A stretch of 64,000 nucleotides of DNA, taken from NCBI GenBank assembly GCA_964247385.1, contig CAXTUB010000002.1, forward strand, positions 1-64,000, written 5' to 3'. Within the stretch, counting starts at the first letter, position 1. Every line of letters starts with the position of its first letter. The notes under the pieces were generated by a model. The model saw only the letters and a program-made list of their open reading frames with translations. It did not search any database and was not told the origin of the DNA. Shown piece after piece: positions 50,621-61,202 of the stretch. The translations under genes and the position numbers were made by a program. This stretch comes from TMP-86 sp964247385. GTDB lineage: Bacteria > Pseudomonadota > Gammaproteobacteria > Steroidobacterales > Steroidobacteraceae.

Positions 50621-53600
50621 GGGCCGGAAGCCTCGGCGGGTGCCAGCGCCGGAAGATCCTCACGTCGCTGATGAGGCCGCCTCGAACGCGCCTTGGCCCG
50701 CTCCAAGTACAGGTAGACGAGCGGCGTGGTGTAGAGCGTCAGCAACTGCGAGACGATGAGCCCGCCCGCAATCGAAATGCCGAGAGGACGGCGGAACTCC
50801 GAACCTTCGCCCATGCCCAGCGCGAGCGGCAGCGCGCCGAAGAGCGCTGCGGTGGTGGTCATCAGAATGGGACGGAAGCGATGCACACACGCATCGATGA
50901 TGGCTGCGCGCGGCGTGCTGCCGGCGCGTTCCGCCACCAGTGCGAAGTCGATCATCATGATGGCGTTCTTTTTCACGATGCCGATCAAGAGCACGACGCC
51001 GATGAAGGCCACGATGCTCAGTTCCGTTCCTGTTGCGAGCAATGCGAGCAATGCGCCGACTCCGGCCGAGGGCAGTGTCGACAGAATGGTGAGCGGATGA
51101 AGCGTGCTTTCGTACAGCACGCCGAGCACGATGTAGATGGCGGCCAGCGCGGCCAAAATGAGCAGCGGCTGGTTCGCAAGCGCCTCGCGGAACATTTTTG
51201 CGTTGCCTTGAAAGCTTGCATGCACGCTGCTCGGCAACACGAGGTTCGCAACGGCTTCATCGATGGCTGCGGTCGCTTGAGAAAGCGAAACGCCAGGGCG
51301 CAGGCCGAATGAAAGTGTCGTGGCGGGATACAAGCCTTGGTGGTTCACTGACAGAGTGTTCGAGCGCGGCTCGAAGTGTGCGATCGATGCGAGCGGCACC
51401 ACGGGCGCCAGCTGTGGGCGGGTGGTCTGACTGTTGAGCACAGGCGCCGCAACTGCCGCGCCCAGCGCCAGGCCGGCCTGCGGCTGGCTGGCCGCTTGAT
51501 TCAAAGGCGTCTGTCCTGCCGGAATCTGCGTGACGGCGCCGCCCATCACATACACATCCTTGAGCGCGGCCGGAGACTGAGTCCACGGCCGATCCGCTTC
51601 CATGACCACGCGATACTGGTTGAGCGAGTTGTAAATCACCGACACCTGCCGCTGGCCGAACAAGTTGTTGAGCGCGGCGTCGATGTTCGCCATGGTCAAT
51701 CCGAGGCGCGCCGCGGCGTCGCGATCGATGGTGAGATAAGTCGATGCCCCATGATCCTGCTGGTCGCTATCCACATCGTCGAGCTGCGGGAGCTTGGATA
51801 GCGCAATGCGTATCTTGTTGCTCCACACGTCAAGATCCGCAAGGCTTTCGGCTTGGATGGCGTATTGATATTGCGAGCTGCTGTTGCGCCCGCCGGCGCG
51901 GATGTCTTGCACCGCGCGCAGCACCGGAAGTGCGCCTTCGATGCGGGAGAGCTTGGGCCGCAGACGGTCGATGATCTCCTCCGACGACGCCTTCCTCACT
52001 TTGAGCGGCTTGAGCGATACGAAGACTTGCGCCGAGTTGACTTGGCCGCCGCCCAGGAACCCGGACACGCTGTCGACCGCTGGATCGGTGCTCACGATGC
52101 GCATGAACTGCACCAGCTTGCCGCGCATCGACTCGAACGAGATCGACTGATCGGCCTTGATGCCGCCCTGCAACCGCCCGGTATCCTGCTGCGGAAAAAA
52201 TGCCTTTGGAACGATGACATACAAGTAGACGTTGAGCCCGACGGCCAGAAGCAGAAGCGCCATGACGAGACGGCCATGGTCCAAGGCCCACACGAGACTG
52301 CGCTCGTAGCCTCGCAGTAGCGATTCAAAAGCTCTCTTGGCCGTATCCGTGCCGCGCGCGAAGAGTTTGCGCTCGCCGCGCCGCGGTAGCAGATACGCGC
52401 ACATCATCGGTGTCGTTGACAGCGAGACGATCAGCGACACCACGATGGCGATCGTGAGCGTGACGATGAACTCGCGAAACAGGCGGCCGACGATGTCGCG
52501 CATGGCCATGATGGGAATGAACGCGGCGATGAGCGATGCGCTCATCGAGACCACGGTGAACGACACCTCACGTGCGCCCTGCAGCGCGGCGCGCAGCGGG
52601 CGCATGCCGGCCTCGATGTGCCGCGTAGTGTTTTCGAGCACCACCACGGCATCATCGACCACGAACCCGGTGGCGATGGTCAATGCCATGAGCGACAGCG
52701 TATTCAAGCTGAACCCGAGCAAATAAATGATGCCGAACGTGCCGATCAGCGACACGGGTACGGCCACGGCTGGTATGGCGGTCGCGCGCGCGCTTCCCAG
52801 GAAGACGAACACCACCAGGATCACCAGCCCGATCGAGATCAATAACGTCCGTTCGACGTCATGGAGCGATGCGCGGATGACCGGCGAACGATCGAGCACC
52901 ACCTTCAGGCTCATCGAGCGCGGAATGGACGCAGACAATTGCGGCAGCAGGGCTTCGATCTGGCGGACCGTGCGAATGATGTTGGCATCGGGCTGCCGGG
53001 TGATGACGAGCAACACCGCGGTCTTGCCGTTGGCATAGCCCGCATTGCGCTCGTCCTGCACGGAGTCGCGCACGGTGGCGATGTCGCCCAGCCGCAGCGG
53101 CGCCCCGTTCCGGTAGGCCACGACGATAGGGCGGTATTCATCGGCGGTTTTTGCTTGATCGTTGGCCGCGACTTGCCAGTGCCGCTGGCCCGCCTCGACA
53201 TAACCTTTGGGACGATTGGCGTTGGTGGAATTGATCGCGGCGCGCACGTCTTCCGTGCTCACCGCATAACGGTTGAGCACGGCCGGATTCATCTCGACGC
53301 GCACTGCTGGCTGCGATGAGCCGCCGACCGTCACTTGACCCACGCCGCGGACTTGGCTCAAGCGCTGCGCCAGAATGCTGTCCGCCACGTCGTAGAGCTG
53401 GCCGCGTGTGTCGGTATCGGAGGTCAGCGCCACGATCAGAATGGGCGCGTCGGCGGGATTCACCTTTCGATACGTGGGATTGCGGGGCAAGCTCGAAGGC
53501 AAGAGGTTTCTCGCATTATTGATCGCGGCCTGCACATCGCGCGCGGCGCCATCGATATCGCGGCTCAGATCGAATTGCAGGGTCACGCGCGCTTGCCCCA

Positions 53601-53856
53601 GCGAGCTCACCGAGGTCATCTCGGTGACGTCCGAAATTTCACCCAGCGCCCGCTCGAGTGGCGTGGCCACGGTGGCCGCCATGGTCTCGGGGCTCGCGCC
53701 TGGAAGCTGCGCGGTGATGGAAATGGTGGGAAAGTCCACGGACGGGAGCGGCGCCACGGGCAATAGGGTGAAGGCAAGCACGCCCGAGATCAGGATGCCC
53801 GCGGTCAACAACGTCGTTGCGACAGGCCGCGCGATGAAAATGCGCGATGGGTTCAT
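50617..53856 (-). CDS. mdtC: RND efflux pump inner-membrane subunit, MdtC-like
   Basis: 1079 residues of the HAE1 family. Twelve-segment layout, N-terminal FIARPVATTLLTAGILISGVLAF, TM4 proton-relay ATGFVVDDAVVVLEN, and C-terminal GIVKKNAIMMIDFAL. Proton-driven antiporter subunit of a three-part pump; in E. coli MdtB and MdtC form a mixed trimer. Longer than MdtC by ~50 residues, mostly in a spacer rich in Pro/Ala/Gln (residues ~760-800). Overlaps mdtB by 4 bases. Confidence 0.92.
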   Translation of the reverse strand: MNPSRIFIARPVATTLLTAGILISGVLAFTLLPVAPLPSVDFPTISITAQLPGASPETMAATVATPLERALGEISDVTEMTSVSSLGQARVTLQFDLSRDIDGAARDVQAAINNARNLLPSSLPRNPTYRKVNPADAPILIVALTSDTDTRGQLYDVADSILAQRLSQVRGVGQVTVGGSSQPAVRVEMNPAVLNRYAVSTEDVRAAINSTNANRPKGYVEAGQRHWQVAANDQAKTADEYRPIVVAYRNGAPLRLGDIATVRDSVQDERNAGYANGKTAVLLVITRQPDANIIRTVRQIEALLPQLSASIPRSMSLKVVLDRSPVIRASLHDVERTLLISIGLVILVVFVFLGSARATAIPAVAVPVSLIGTFGIIYLLGFSLNTLSLMALTIATGFVVDDAVVVLENTTRHIEAGMRPLRAALQGAREVSFTVVSMSASLIAAFIPIMAMRDIVGRLFREFIVTLTIAIVVSLIVSLSTTPMMCAYLLPRRGERKLFARGTDTAKRAFESLLRGYERSLVWALDHGRLVMALLLLAVGLNVYLYVIVPKAFFPQQDTGRLQGGIKADQSISFESMRGKLVQFMRIVSTDPAVDSVSGFLGGGQVNSAQVFVSLKPLKVRKASSEEIIDRLRPKLSRIEGALPVLRAVQDIRAGGRNSSSQYQYAIQAESLADLDVWSNKIRIALSKLPQLDDVDSDQQDHGASTYLTIDRDAAARLGLTMANIDAALNNLFGQRQVSVIYNSLNQYRVVMEADRPWTQSPAALKDVYVMGGAVTQIPAGQTPLNQAASQPQAGLALGAAVAAPVLNSQTTRPQLAPVVPLASIAHFEPRSNTLSVNHQGLYPATTLSFGLRPGVSLSQATAAIDEAVANLVLPSSVHASFQGNAKMFREALANQPLLILAALAAIYIVLGVLYESTLHPLTILSTLPSAGVGALLALLATGTELSIVAFIGVVLLIGIVKKNAIMMIDFALVAERAGSTPRAAIIDACVHRFRPILMTTTAALFGALPLALGMGEGSEFRRPLGISIAGGLIVSQLLTLYTTPLVYLYLERAKARSRRPHQRREDLPALAPAEASGP

Positions 53857-56800
53857 GCGTGTGCCGCCTGAGGCGCAGGCGCACGCCGCTTGGCCAAACG
53901 GTCGAAAGCGAGATAGATGACCGGCGTCGTGAACAAGGTGAGCATCTGGCTCACGATCAAGCCGCCCACCATGGTGATGCCGAGAGGTCTACGCAGCTCT
54001 CCTCCCACGCCGTGGCTCAACATCAAGGGCACCGCGCTCAGCAGAGCCGCGAATGTCGTCATGATGATGGGCCGAAAGCGCAGCAGGCTCGCATCGTAAA
54101 TGGCCTGTTCCGCGGACTTGCCCTGATTGCGTTCGGCGTCCAAAGCGAAGTCGATCATCATGATGGCGTTTTTCTTGACGATGCCGATCAGCAGCACGAT
54201 GCCGATGATGGCGATGACGTCGAGATCGTGGCCTGAAAGCAGCAAGGCGAGGAGGGCGCCGACGCCGGCGGAAGGGAGCGTCGACAGAATGGTTAGGGGG
54301 TGGATGTAGCTTTCGTAAAGCACGCCCAGCACGATGTACACGGTGACGATAGCGGCGAGGATCAAAAGCACCGTGCTGCCGAGCGATGCCTGGAACGCGG
54401 CCGCCGCGCCTTGAAAATTCGTGATGACGCTCGCGGGCATGTCCAGCTCGCGCTGCGCCTTGCGGATGGCCGCGAGCGCATCGCCCAGGGAATCGCTGCC
54501 ATTCAAGTTGAATGAGACGGTGGCCGCGGGAAACTGCTCGACGTGATTGATCACGAGCGCCTGGGTGCGCTCCTCGATGCGAGCAATGGAGGCCAGCGGC
54601 ACTTTCTCACCCGTCGCCGAAGGCACGTACAAGCCGGTCAGGAGCGAAAGACCGCCGACGTTTTGATTGTCAGCTTCGAGAACCACACGGTATTGATTGG
54701 TTTGAGTGTAAATCGTGGAGACGAGCCGTTGACCGAATGCGTTGTACAGGGCGTTGTCCACCGCGGCTGGCGTGACTCCGAGCCGGCCCGCCGCGTCTCG
54801 ATCGATTTCCACATAGGCCTGCAGGCCGTTGTCCTGCAAATCCGTCGCCACGTCGGCGAGCTCGGGCGCTTTCTTCAGCCGCTCGACCAAGCGCGTGGTC
54901 CAAAGCGCCAGGTCCTGCGTGTTCGCGCACTCCAGAGTGAACTGAAACTGCGTGCGGCTGATGCGATTTTCGATGGTGAGGTCCTGCACCGGCTGCAGAT
55001 ACAGCGCCGTGCGCGAATTCTCCAAACTCCGCTCGATGCGGCGGATCACCTTCGACGCATTCGAGCGCTGCGACAGCGGCTTTAAGTTGATGAGGAAGCG
55101 GCCGCTATTCAACGTCGGGTTGGTTCCGTCCACGCCAATGAACGAAGACAGACTCATCACCGCAGGGTCTTGCAGAATGATGCGAGCGAGCTCGCGTTGC
55201 CGTTCGGCCATGGCGCCGAAGGAAACGGAGTTCGGCGCTTCGGAGACGCCTTGAATGACGCCGGTATCTTGAATCGGAAAGAAGCCCTTGCCGATGAATA
55301 CATACAAGATGACGGTGAGCAAAAGAGTTGCCGCCGCCACCATCAATGTCAGATGCTCGCGCGCCAATACCCAACGCAAAGCCTGGGAATACCGCTCGAT
55401 GGCGCGCTCGACCCACCGGCCCGAGGCGAGCGCGAAGCGGCTCTTGCGCTCTTCGTGCGGCGCACGCAGAAGTCTTGCGCACATCATCGGCGTCAATGTC
55501 AGCGAGATGATGGCGGAGAGCACCACGGCGATGGTGAGCGTGATCGAAAACTGCCAAAAAAGACGCCCCACCACGTCGGTCATGAACAAGAGCGGAATCA
55601 GCACGGCGATGAGCGAGACCGTGAGCGAGATGATGGTGAAGCCGATTTGCTGCGCGCCCTTGAGAGCCGCCTGCATGGGCTTCATGCCTTGCTCGAGATA
55701 GCGCGCGATGTTCTCGATCATGACAATGGCATCGTCCACGACGAAGCCGGTTGCGATGGTGAGCGCCATCAACGTCAAATTGTTGATGGAGAATTTCGCA
55801 AGGTACATGATGCCGAACGTTCCGATCAGCGACAGCGGCACTGCGATGGCGGGTATGATGGTCGCGCGCGCGCTCTGCAGGAATACGTAGATCACGAGCA
55901 CCACGAGCGCAACCGACAGCATGAGCTCGAACTCGACGTCGTGCACGGACGCCCGGATCGTGACGGTCCGGTCAGTCAAGGTTTCGACGCGGATCGAGCG
56001 CGGCAAGGCGGCCGTCAGCTCGGGCAGCAAGGCCTCGATCCGTTCCACCACCGCAATCACATTGGCGCCCGGCTGGCGCTGGATATTGACGATGAGCGCC
56101 GCCCGGTCGTCGGACCACGCGGCGAGCTGAGAATTTTCTGCGCCGTCCACAAGTTCCGCCACGTCGGCCAGCCTGATCGGCGCGCCGTCCTTGTAGGCGA
56201 TCACGAGAGAGGCATATTGCGCGGCCGACTTCAATTGATCGTTGGCTTCGATGACGGAAGCGCGAGTGGGCCCATTGAAGCTGCCTTTGGGCGTATTGAC
56301 GTTGGCACTGCCGATGGCAGTGCGCACATCATCGAGACTCAATCCGAGCGAAGTCAGCGCCTGCAAGTTCGCGCGCACCCGCACCGCCGGACGCTGCCCG
56401 CCGTTGAGCGTGACCAATCCGACCCCCGGAAGCTGCGAGATCTTTTGCGCGAGCCGCGTGTCGATGAGCTCGTGCACGCGCGGCAGTGCCATCGTGTCCG
56501 AGGTGACCGCAAGCGTGAGTACGGGGGTATCGGCGGGGTTCACCTTGCTGTACACCGGCGGCTGCGGCAGGTCCGTCGGCAGCAAGTTGCCGGCCGCGTT
56601 CAACGCCGCCTGCACCTCTTGCTCAGCGATGTCCAGGCTCAAGTCGAGATTGAATTGCAAGGTCAGAAGCGATGCGCCGCTCGAGCTCGCGGAGCTCATC
56701 TGGTTGAGTCCAGGAATCTGTCCGAGTTGCCGTTCGAGCGGCGCAGTGATCGAGGTCGCCATGACATCCGGGCTTGCGCCGGGATACAGCGTGCTCACCT

Positions 56801-56936
56801 GGATGGTGGGATACGACACTTCGGGTAGCGCCGACAGGGGCAGCAAGCGAAACGCAATGAGGCCCGTCAGAAAGAGCGCCACCATCAATAGCGAGGTGGC
56901 TACCGGCCGCAAAATGAACGGCCGCGACGGATTCAT
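53853..56936 (-). CDS. mdtB: RND efflux pump inner-membrane subunit, MdtB-like
   Basis: 1027 residues, HAE1 family. FILRPVATSLLMVALFLTGLIAFRLLP starts it; TM4 ATGFVVDDAIVMIENIARYLEQG carries the Asp pair; the C-terminus has GIVKKNAIMMIDFALDAER. Overlaps mdtA and mdtC by 4 bases each. Two unequal RND genes in tandem is the MdtABC hallmark. Likely exports drugs, bile-like detergents or siderophores (known family range; substrate here unknown). Confidence 0.93.
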   Translation of the reverse strand: MNPSRPFILRPVATSLLMVALFLTGLIAFRLLPLSALPEVSYPTIQVSTLYPGASPDVMATSITAPLERQLGQIPGLNQMSSASSSGASLLTLQFNLDLSLDIAEQEVQAALNAAGNLLPTDLPQPPVYSKVNPADTPVLTLAVTSDTMALPRVHELIDTRLAQKISQLPGVGLVTLNGGQRPAVRVRANLQALTSLGLSLDDVRTAIGSANVNTPKGSFNGPTRASVIEANDQLKSAAQYASLVIAYKDGAPIRLADVAELVDGAENSQLAAWSDDRAALIVNIQRQPGANVIAVVERIEALLPELTAALPRSIRVETLTDRTVTIRASVHDVEFELMLSVALVVLVIYVFLQSARATIIPAIAVPLSLIGTFGIMYLAKFSINNLTLMALTIATGFVVDDAIVMIENIARYLEQGMKPMQAALKGAQQIGFTIISLTVSLIAVLIPLLFMTDVVGRLFWQFSITLTIAVVLSAIISLTLTPMMCARLLRAPHEERKSRFALASGRWVERAIERYSQALRWVLAREHLTLMVAAATLLLTVILYVFIGKGFFPIQDTGVIQGVSEAPNSVSFGAMAERQRELARIILQDPAVMSLSSFIGVDGTNPTLNSGRFLINLKPLSQRSNASKVIRRIERSLENSRTALYLQPVQDLTIENRISRTQFQFTLECANTQDLALWTTRLVERLKKAPELADVATDLQDNGLQAYVEIDRDAAGRLGVTPAAVDNALYNAFGQRLVSTIYTQTNQYRVVLEADNQNVGGLSLLTGLYVPSATGEKVPLASIARIEERTQALVINHVEQFPAATVSFNLNGSDSLGDALAAIRKAQRELDMPASVITNFQGAAAAFQASLGSTVLLILAAIVTVYIVLGVLYESYIHPLTILSTLPSAGVGALLALLLSGHDLDVIAIIGIVLLIGIVKKNAIMMIDFALDAERNQGKSAEQAIYDASLLRFRPIIMTTFAALLSAVPLMLSHGVGGELRRPLGITMVGGLIVSQMLTLFTTPVIYLAFDRLAKRRAPAPQAAHA

Positions 56937-58267
56937 TGCGCGAAGGCGCGGCGGCGATGTCGCTTGGAGCTCGTCGCTTCCGCGGCGGAATCAGCGCCAG
57001 TGCTAGCAGTACCTTGCGCCGTGGAGCCGCTCGATGGGCCGCCATGGCCGCTCGCGCTCGCCGCGGCGGCGTTGCCCGCAGCTGCGCTCAAGGCGCCCGA
57101 AGCGCCACGCCGCGCCGCGCTAATGCGGCTGCCATCGCGCAGCCGGTCGAGCCCGTCCACGACGACGATCTCGCCTGCCTGCAGCCCGCGGGCAATGGAC
57201 ACGATATTTTCGTTCGAGATTCCCGTGGTCACCGGCCGAACTTTGGCCGTCTGATCTTCTTGCACGACGAACACGAACGCGCCGTCGTTGCCGTTCTGCA
57301 CCGCGGAAGCGGGCACCACGGGCACGTCTTTGCGCACGTCGACGAGCGCGCGCGCGTTGACGAACTGATTGGGGAACAGGCTCGAATCATCGTTCGGAAA
57401 TTCCGCCTTCAGCTTGACGGTGCCCGTGGTCGCATCCACTTGATTGTCGACTGCGGTGAGCTTGCCGACGGCGAGGCGATTTTTGTTGTCGCGATCCCAA
57501 GCCTCCACCTGCACGGACTCGGGCTCCGCCATGCGCTTGATCATTGCGCTAACGCGCGTCTCAGGAATTGCGAACACCACGGTCATGGGCCGGATCTGCG
57601 CAATCACGGCAATCCCATTGGCATCGGATGCGTGCACGATGTTGCCCGGGTCGACCTGGCGCAACCCCACGACGCCTGCAATCGGCGCGGTGATGCGCGT
57701 GTACGTCAATGAGAGCTGCGCGCTCGCAACTTGACCGCGATCGGCCTCGACGGTGCCCTCGTATTGGCGCACCAACGCCGCTTGCGTGTCGACTTGCTGC
57801 TGCGATGTCGAGTCTTGCGCGAGCAGCTTTCGGTATCGCTCGGCGTCGAGCTGCGCGTTCTTGAGCAGCGCCGCATCGCGCGCCATGGCGCCTTGGGCTT
57901 GAGTCAGCACGACTTGATACGGTCGAGGGTCGATTTGCGCCAGTAGAGTGCCGGCCTTCACGAATTGCCCTTCGGTGAACAGCACTTTGACGAGCTCCCC
58001 GTCGACGCGCGAGTGCACCGTCACCACATTGCGTGGCGTAACCGTACCCAGCCCGCTCAGATATTCGGGAACATCGCCCAGGCGCACGGGCGCCGTGCCC
58101 ACGACCACCGGCCGTTCCTCGCCCGGTTTACCGTGATGACCGCGCTCCTTGCCCGGCTGTGAAGACTGGCCACTTACCGCAAAATATGCAGCCACGGCGC
58201 ACAGCGCACCGGCGAAAATGAGTACGCTGCGCCGCCGATACCACGGCCGGGAATCGACTTGATCCAT
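56933..58267 (-). CDS. mdtA: RND efflux periplasmic adaptor, MdtA-like
   Basis: 444 residues. N-terminal anchor/signal (SVLIFAGALCAVAAYFAVSG), lipoyl/barrel-sandwich (VTPRNVVTVHSRVDGELVKVLFTEGQFVKAGTLLAQIDPRPYQ), coiled-coil hairpin and beta-barrel (TRITAPIAGVVGLRQVDPGNIV), plus a low-complexity Ala/Ser/Gly tail. ATG at 58267. First gene of the efflux operon, divergent from bchI. Upstream, TATCTT sits six bases before the ATG. Confidence 0.92.
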   Translation of the reverse strand: MDQVDSRPWYRRRSVLIFAGALCAVAAYFAVSGQSSQPGKERGHHGKPGEERPVVVGTAPVRLGDVPEYLSGLGTVTPRNVVTVHSRVDGELVKVLFTEGQFVKAGTLLAQIDPRPYQVVLTQAQGAMARDAALLKNAQLDAERYRKLLAQDSTSQQQVDTQAALVRQYEGTVEADRGQVASAQLSLTYTRITAPIAGVVGLRQVDPGNIVHASDANGIAVIAQIRPMTVVFAIPETRVSAMIKRMAEPESVQVEAWDRDNKNRLAVGKLTAVDNQVDATTGTVKLKAEFPNDDSSLFPNQFVNARALVDVRKDVPVVPASAVQNGNDGAFVFVVQEDQTAKVRPVTTGISNENIVSIARGLQAGEIVVVDGLDRLRDGSRISAARRGASGALSAAAGNAAAASASGHGGPSSGSTAQGTASTGADSAAEATSSKRHRRRAFAQ

Positions 58268-58366
58268 GCCTTGAAGATACCGTAGAGGCTTCTAAAGAGG
58301 CATAAGACAACGCCAATTCCGGTCAAGAACTGTCAAGCTAATGAAACCTGTGAGACTCGGCACCTA
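58268..58366. promoter_or_regulatory. Divergent mdtA/bchI intergenic region
   Basis: 99 bases. Minus-strand hexamers TTGACA (58331-58336) and TTGACC (near 58319-58324) and TATCTT (58274-58279) are possible mdtA promoter parts; spacings are not ideal. No good PpsR/CrtJ palindrome (TGT-N12-ACA) was found upstream of bchI, only a one-sided match. Confidence 0.3.
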
Positions 58367-59398
58367 ATGAGCTCAATTCCTTTTCCGTTCACCGCCATCG
58401 TCGGCCAAGACGAAATGAAAAATGCGCTCATCTGTGCCTCGCTCGATCGGCGCCTCGGCGGAGTGCTGATTTTCGGCGATCGCGGCACGGGCAAGTCCAC
58501 GGCCGTGCGTGCGCTGGCGGCGCTCCTGCCGCCCATGCGGGCCGTGGCCGATTGCCGCTTTGCGTGCGATCCCGAGACTCCCGCATCTTGGTGCAGCGAA
58601 TGCATCGAAAGACATGGCGGCAAGAAGAAACCGAAGCTGCGTACCGTGCCTGTGCCCGTGGTGGATATGCCTCTTGGGGTCACCGAAGATCGCGTGGTGG
58701 GTGCGCTCGATATCGAACGCGCGCTCACGCAAGGCGTGAAAGCATTTGAGCCGGGCTTGCTGGCGCGCGCGAACCGCGGCTTTCTATACATCGATGAAGT
58801 CAACTTGCTCGAAGATCATCTGGTCGACTTGCTCATTGATGCCGCAGCGTCGGGTGAAAATTTGGTCGAGCGCGAAGGGTTGAGCCTCAAGCATCCGGCC
58901 AGCTTCGTGCTAGTGGGAAGCGGAAATCCGGAGGAGGGCGAGCTGCGCCCGCAGCTCCTCGATCGGTTCGGCCTGTCCGTGGAAGTCTCGACGCCGGTTG
59001 CAATCCAGGAGCGGATGAGCATCGTCAAGCGGCGCGATGAATTCGATCGCAATCGAGAGGAATTTGCCGCGCGTTGGAAAGCCGAGGATGAGGCGTTGCA
59101 GCGGCGGATCGCCAAGAGCCGCTTGCGCTTGGATCGCGTGACCACGAGCGAGCCGGTGCTCGAGGCGCTGACGCGGCTGTGCATGCATCTGGGCACCGAT
59201 GGACTGCGCGCGGAGCTGACTCTCATGCGCGCGGCCCGCGCGCTTGCGTGCTTCGAAGGCGCGCGCGCTGTCGAGCTGTCGCACGTGCGGCGCATGGCGG
59301 CGCCGGCTCTGCGGCATCGCTTGCGCCGCGATCCGCTCGATGAGGCCGGTTCGTCGGTGCGCATCGAGCGGGCGTTGAGCGAAGTATTGCCTGCGTGA
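58367..59398 (+). CDS. bchI: Magnesium chelatase ATPase subunit I
   Basis: AAA+ ring subunit that inserts Mg2+ into protoporphyrin IX, first committed step of (bacterio)chlorophyll synthesis. 343 residues. FPFTAIVGQDEMKNAL, Walker A GDRGTGKSTAVRAL, ADCRFACDPE (BchI-specific Cys-Asp-Pro), Walker B GFLYIDEVNLLEDHLVDLLID, sensor 1 LVGSGNPEEGELRPQLLDRFGL. This matches true BchI rather than MoxR-type paralogues. Overlaps bchD by 4 bases (GTGA). BchH is not in the window. Confidence 0.95.
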   Translation: MSSIPFPFTAIVGQDEMKNALICASLDRRLGGVLIFGDRGTGKSTAVRALAALLPPMRAVADCRFACDPETPASWCSECIERHGGKKKPKLRTVPVPVVDMPLGVTEDRVVGALDIERALTQGVKAFEPGLLARANRGFLYIDEVNLLEDHLVDLLIDAAASGENLVEREGLSLKHPASFVLVGSGNPEEGELRPQLLDRFGLSVEVSTPVAIQERMSIVKRRDEFDRNREEFAARWKAEDEALQRRIAKSRLRLDRVTTSEPVLEALTRLCMHLGTDGLRAELTLMRAARALACFEGARAVELSHVRRMAAPALRHRLRRDPLDEAGSSVRIERALSEVLPA

Positions 59399-61170
59399 TC
59401 GATGCGGCGCAGAGTGCGCGAAATGCGGCATGGGCCGCATCGATTTGCGCACTTGATCCATGGCGCATGGGCGGTGTGTGGCTGCGCGCCGGCGCCGGCG
59501 AGTCTCGAGATCAATGGCTGGCTCTGCTCACCTCGCTGGGCGCCCGCATGCAGCGCATGCCTTTCAACGTCGAACACTCGCGCCTCGTGCCATCGCTCGA
59601 TCTGGATGCCACGCTGCGCAGCGGCCGTGTCATCGAAGAGCCAGGCATTCTTGAGCGTTGCGACGGCGGCCTCGTGCTGATCGGCATGGCGGAGCGCATG
59701 ACCGCGGCGAGCGCGGCGCCGTTTGCCGCGGTATTGGATACGGGCTTCGTGTCGCGGGCGCGAGATGACGCCGGTTTGAGTGCGAGGCGCGCTCGCCTTG
59801 GCGTCATCGCTCTGGACGAAAGCATCCGCGAGGATGAGCGCTTGCCGCATGCGCTGGCCGATCGACTTGGGCTCGTGGTTGACTTGCGCGCGATGGATGC
59901 TCGGGCTCCCATCGAGCCTGCGCATACCGCAGCTCAGATCGATGCGGCGCGGCGAGACTATGATCAAGTGACCTGCGGCGATGCAGAGCTCGAGGCGCTT
60001 TGTGCAACGGCTCTTGCCTTGGGCGTGGATTCACCGCGAATCTCGATGCTGGCATTCCGCGCAGCGTGCGCTGCCGCGGCGCTCGCCGAGCGAATCCAGG
60101 TTTCCCACGACGAATTGACTCTGGCGCTCTCGCTCGTCTGTGCGCCGCGGGCAACGCGCGTGCCGGTGGATGAGACCAATCGAGCCTCCGAGCAAGATCC
60201 TTTGCCGCAAGAATCACGCGAGCACGAGGCCGCCCGCGCGCGCCAGCCGAACGATGAGCCAGTCGAGCAGCCGTCGATCACGCCGCGCGAGATGCAGGAG
60301 GTGCTCGTTGCGGCCGCTGCCGCCGCGATACCGGCACGGCTTCTGGACTCGCTCAGGGCTTCACCCTCATCGAGCGCTCCGCGAAGATCCGCCGGCGCGG
60401 GTCGATCGGCTCGGATGCGCGCAGGGGGCAAGGGCAGGCCCGCCGGAACGAAACCCGGAAAGCCCCATGACAATGCGCGCTTGAGCGTCATCGAGACCTT
60501 GCGCGCCGCGGCGCCGTGGCAGCGCTTGCGCGTGCACAATGCATCGTCGCCTGGCAATGCGCGTATTCGAATTCTGCCGCAAGACTTTCGCGTTCATCGC
60601 TCGAAACCGCGCACGCAAACGGTCACGATATTCGCCGTCGACGCCTCGGGCTCATCCGCGTTGCATCGGCTTGCCGAGGCCAAGGGAGCCGTTGAGCTGC
60701 TGCTGTCCGATTGTTATGTGCGGCGCGACTCCGTGGCCGTGGTGGCTTTCCGCGGCCAGGAAGCGAGCGTGTTGCTCCCGCCCTCGAGATCGCTGGTGCG
60801 CGCCAAGCGCAGTTTGGCCGGTCTTCCCGGAGGCGGGGGAACGCCGCTCGCGCTCGGTATTGCCGCGGCAGTGGAGCTGGCGCGCCTGGCGCAGCGGCGT
60901 GGCGACCAGCCCACGATTGTGCTGTTGAGTGATGGCCGCGCCAATGTGGCGGAAGATGGCGCTCCCGGGCGCGAGCGCGCGCAGCGCGAAGCCGAGAAAC
61001 GGGCGCAGACACTGGCGTCGCTGCGAATCTCTGCGCTGTTCATCGATATTTCGCCAAGGCCCGGCTCTCAAGCAGGCGAGCTGGCTCGAGCCATGCGCGC
61101 GCGCTACGTGCCGCTGCCGTTCGCAGATGCGCGGGCCGTGGCAGATGCCGTGAAGCAATTGCCGGGGTAG
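59395..61170 (+). CDS. bchD: Magnesium chelatase subunit D
   Basis: 591 residues. AAA+-like N-terminal half with no functional Walker A, an acidic/Pro-rich linker (residues ~260-360), and a C-terminal vWA domain with MIDAS FAVDASGSSALHRL (DxSxS), plus GGTPLALGI and VLLSDGRANVA. This is the BchD layout: it forms a ring with BchI that drives BchH. GTG at 59395. Convergent with prk; 32-base gap with no strong hairpin. Confidence 0.95.
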   Translation: MIDAAQSARNAAWAASICALDPWRMGGVWLRAGAGESRDQWLALLTSLGARMQRMPFNVEHSRLVPSLDLDATLRSGRVIEEPGILERCDGGLVLIGMAERMTAASAAPFAAVLDTGFVSRARDDAGLSARRARLGVIALDESIREDERLPHALADRLGLVVDLRAMDARAPIEPAHTAAQIDAARRDYDQVTCGDAELEALCATALALGVDSPRISMLAFRAACAAAALAERIQVSHDELTLALSLVCAPRATRVPVDETNRASEQDPLPQESREHEAARARQPNDEPVEQPSITPREMQEVLVAAAAAAIPARLLDSLRASPSSSAPRRSAGAGRSARMRAGGKGRPAGTKPGKPHDNARLSVIETLRAAAPWQRLRVHNASSPGNARIRILPQDFRVHRSKPRTQTVTIFAVDASGSSALHRLAEAKGAVELLLSDCYVRRDSVAVVAFRGQEASVLLPPSRSLVRAKRSLAGLPGGGGTPLALGIAAAVELARLAQRRGDQPTIVLLSDGRANVAEDGAPGRERAQREAEKRAQTLASLRISALFIDISPRPGSQAGELARAMRARYVPLPFADARAVADAVKQLPG

Positions 61171-61202
61171 GGTCGAGCTCGCATAGCGTGTGCAGAGCTT
61201 GC

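Noticed and set aside
58331..58348. PpsR/CrtJ operator (TGT-N12-ACA) before bchI
   Set aside because: Only TGT-N12-ACC is present with a poor second half-site; not better than chance.
58367..59398. bchI as a MoxR/YifB-type paralogue
   Set aside because: It has the BchI-specific CDPE region and is coupled to a full BchD with a vWA domain.
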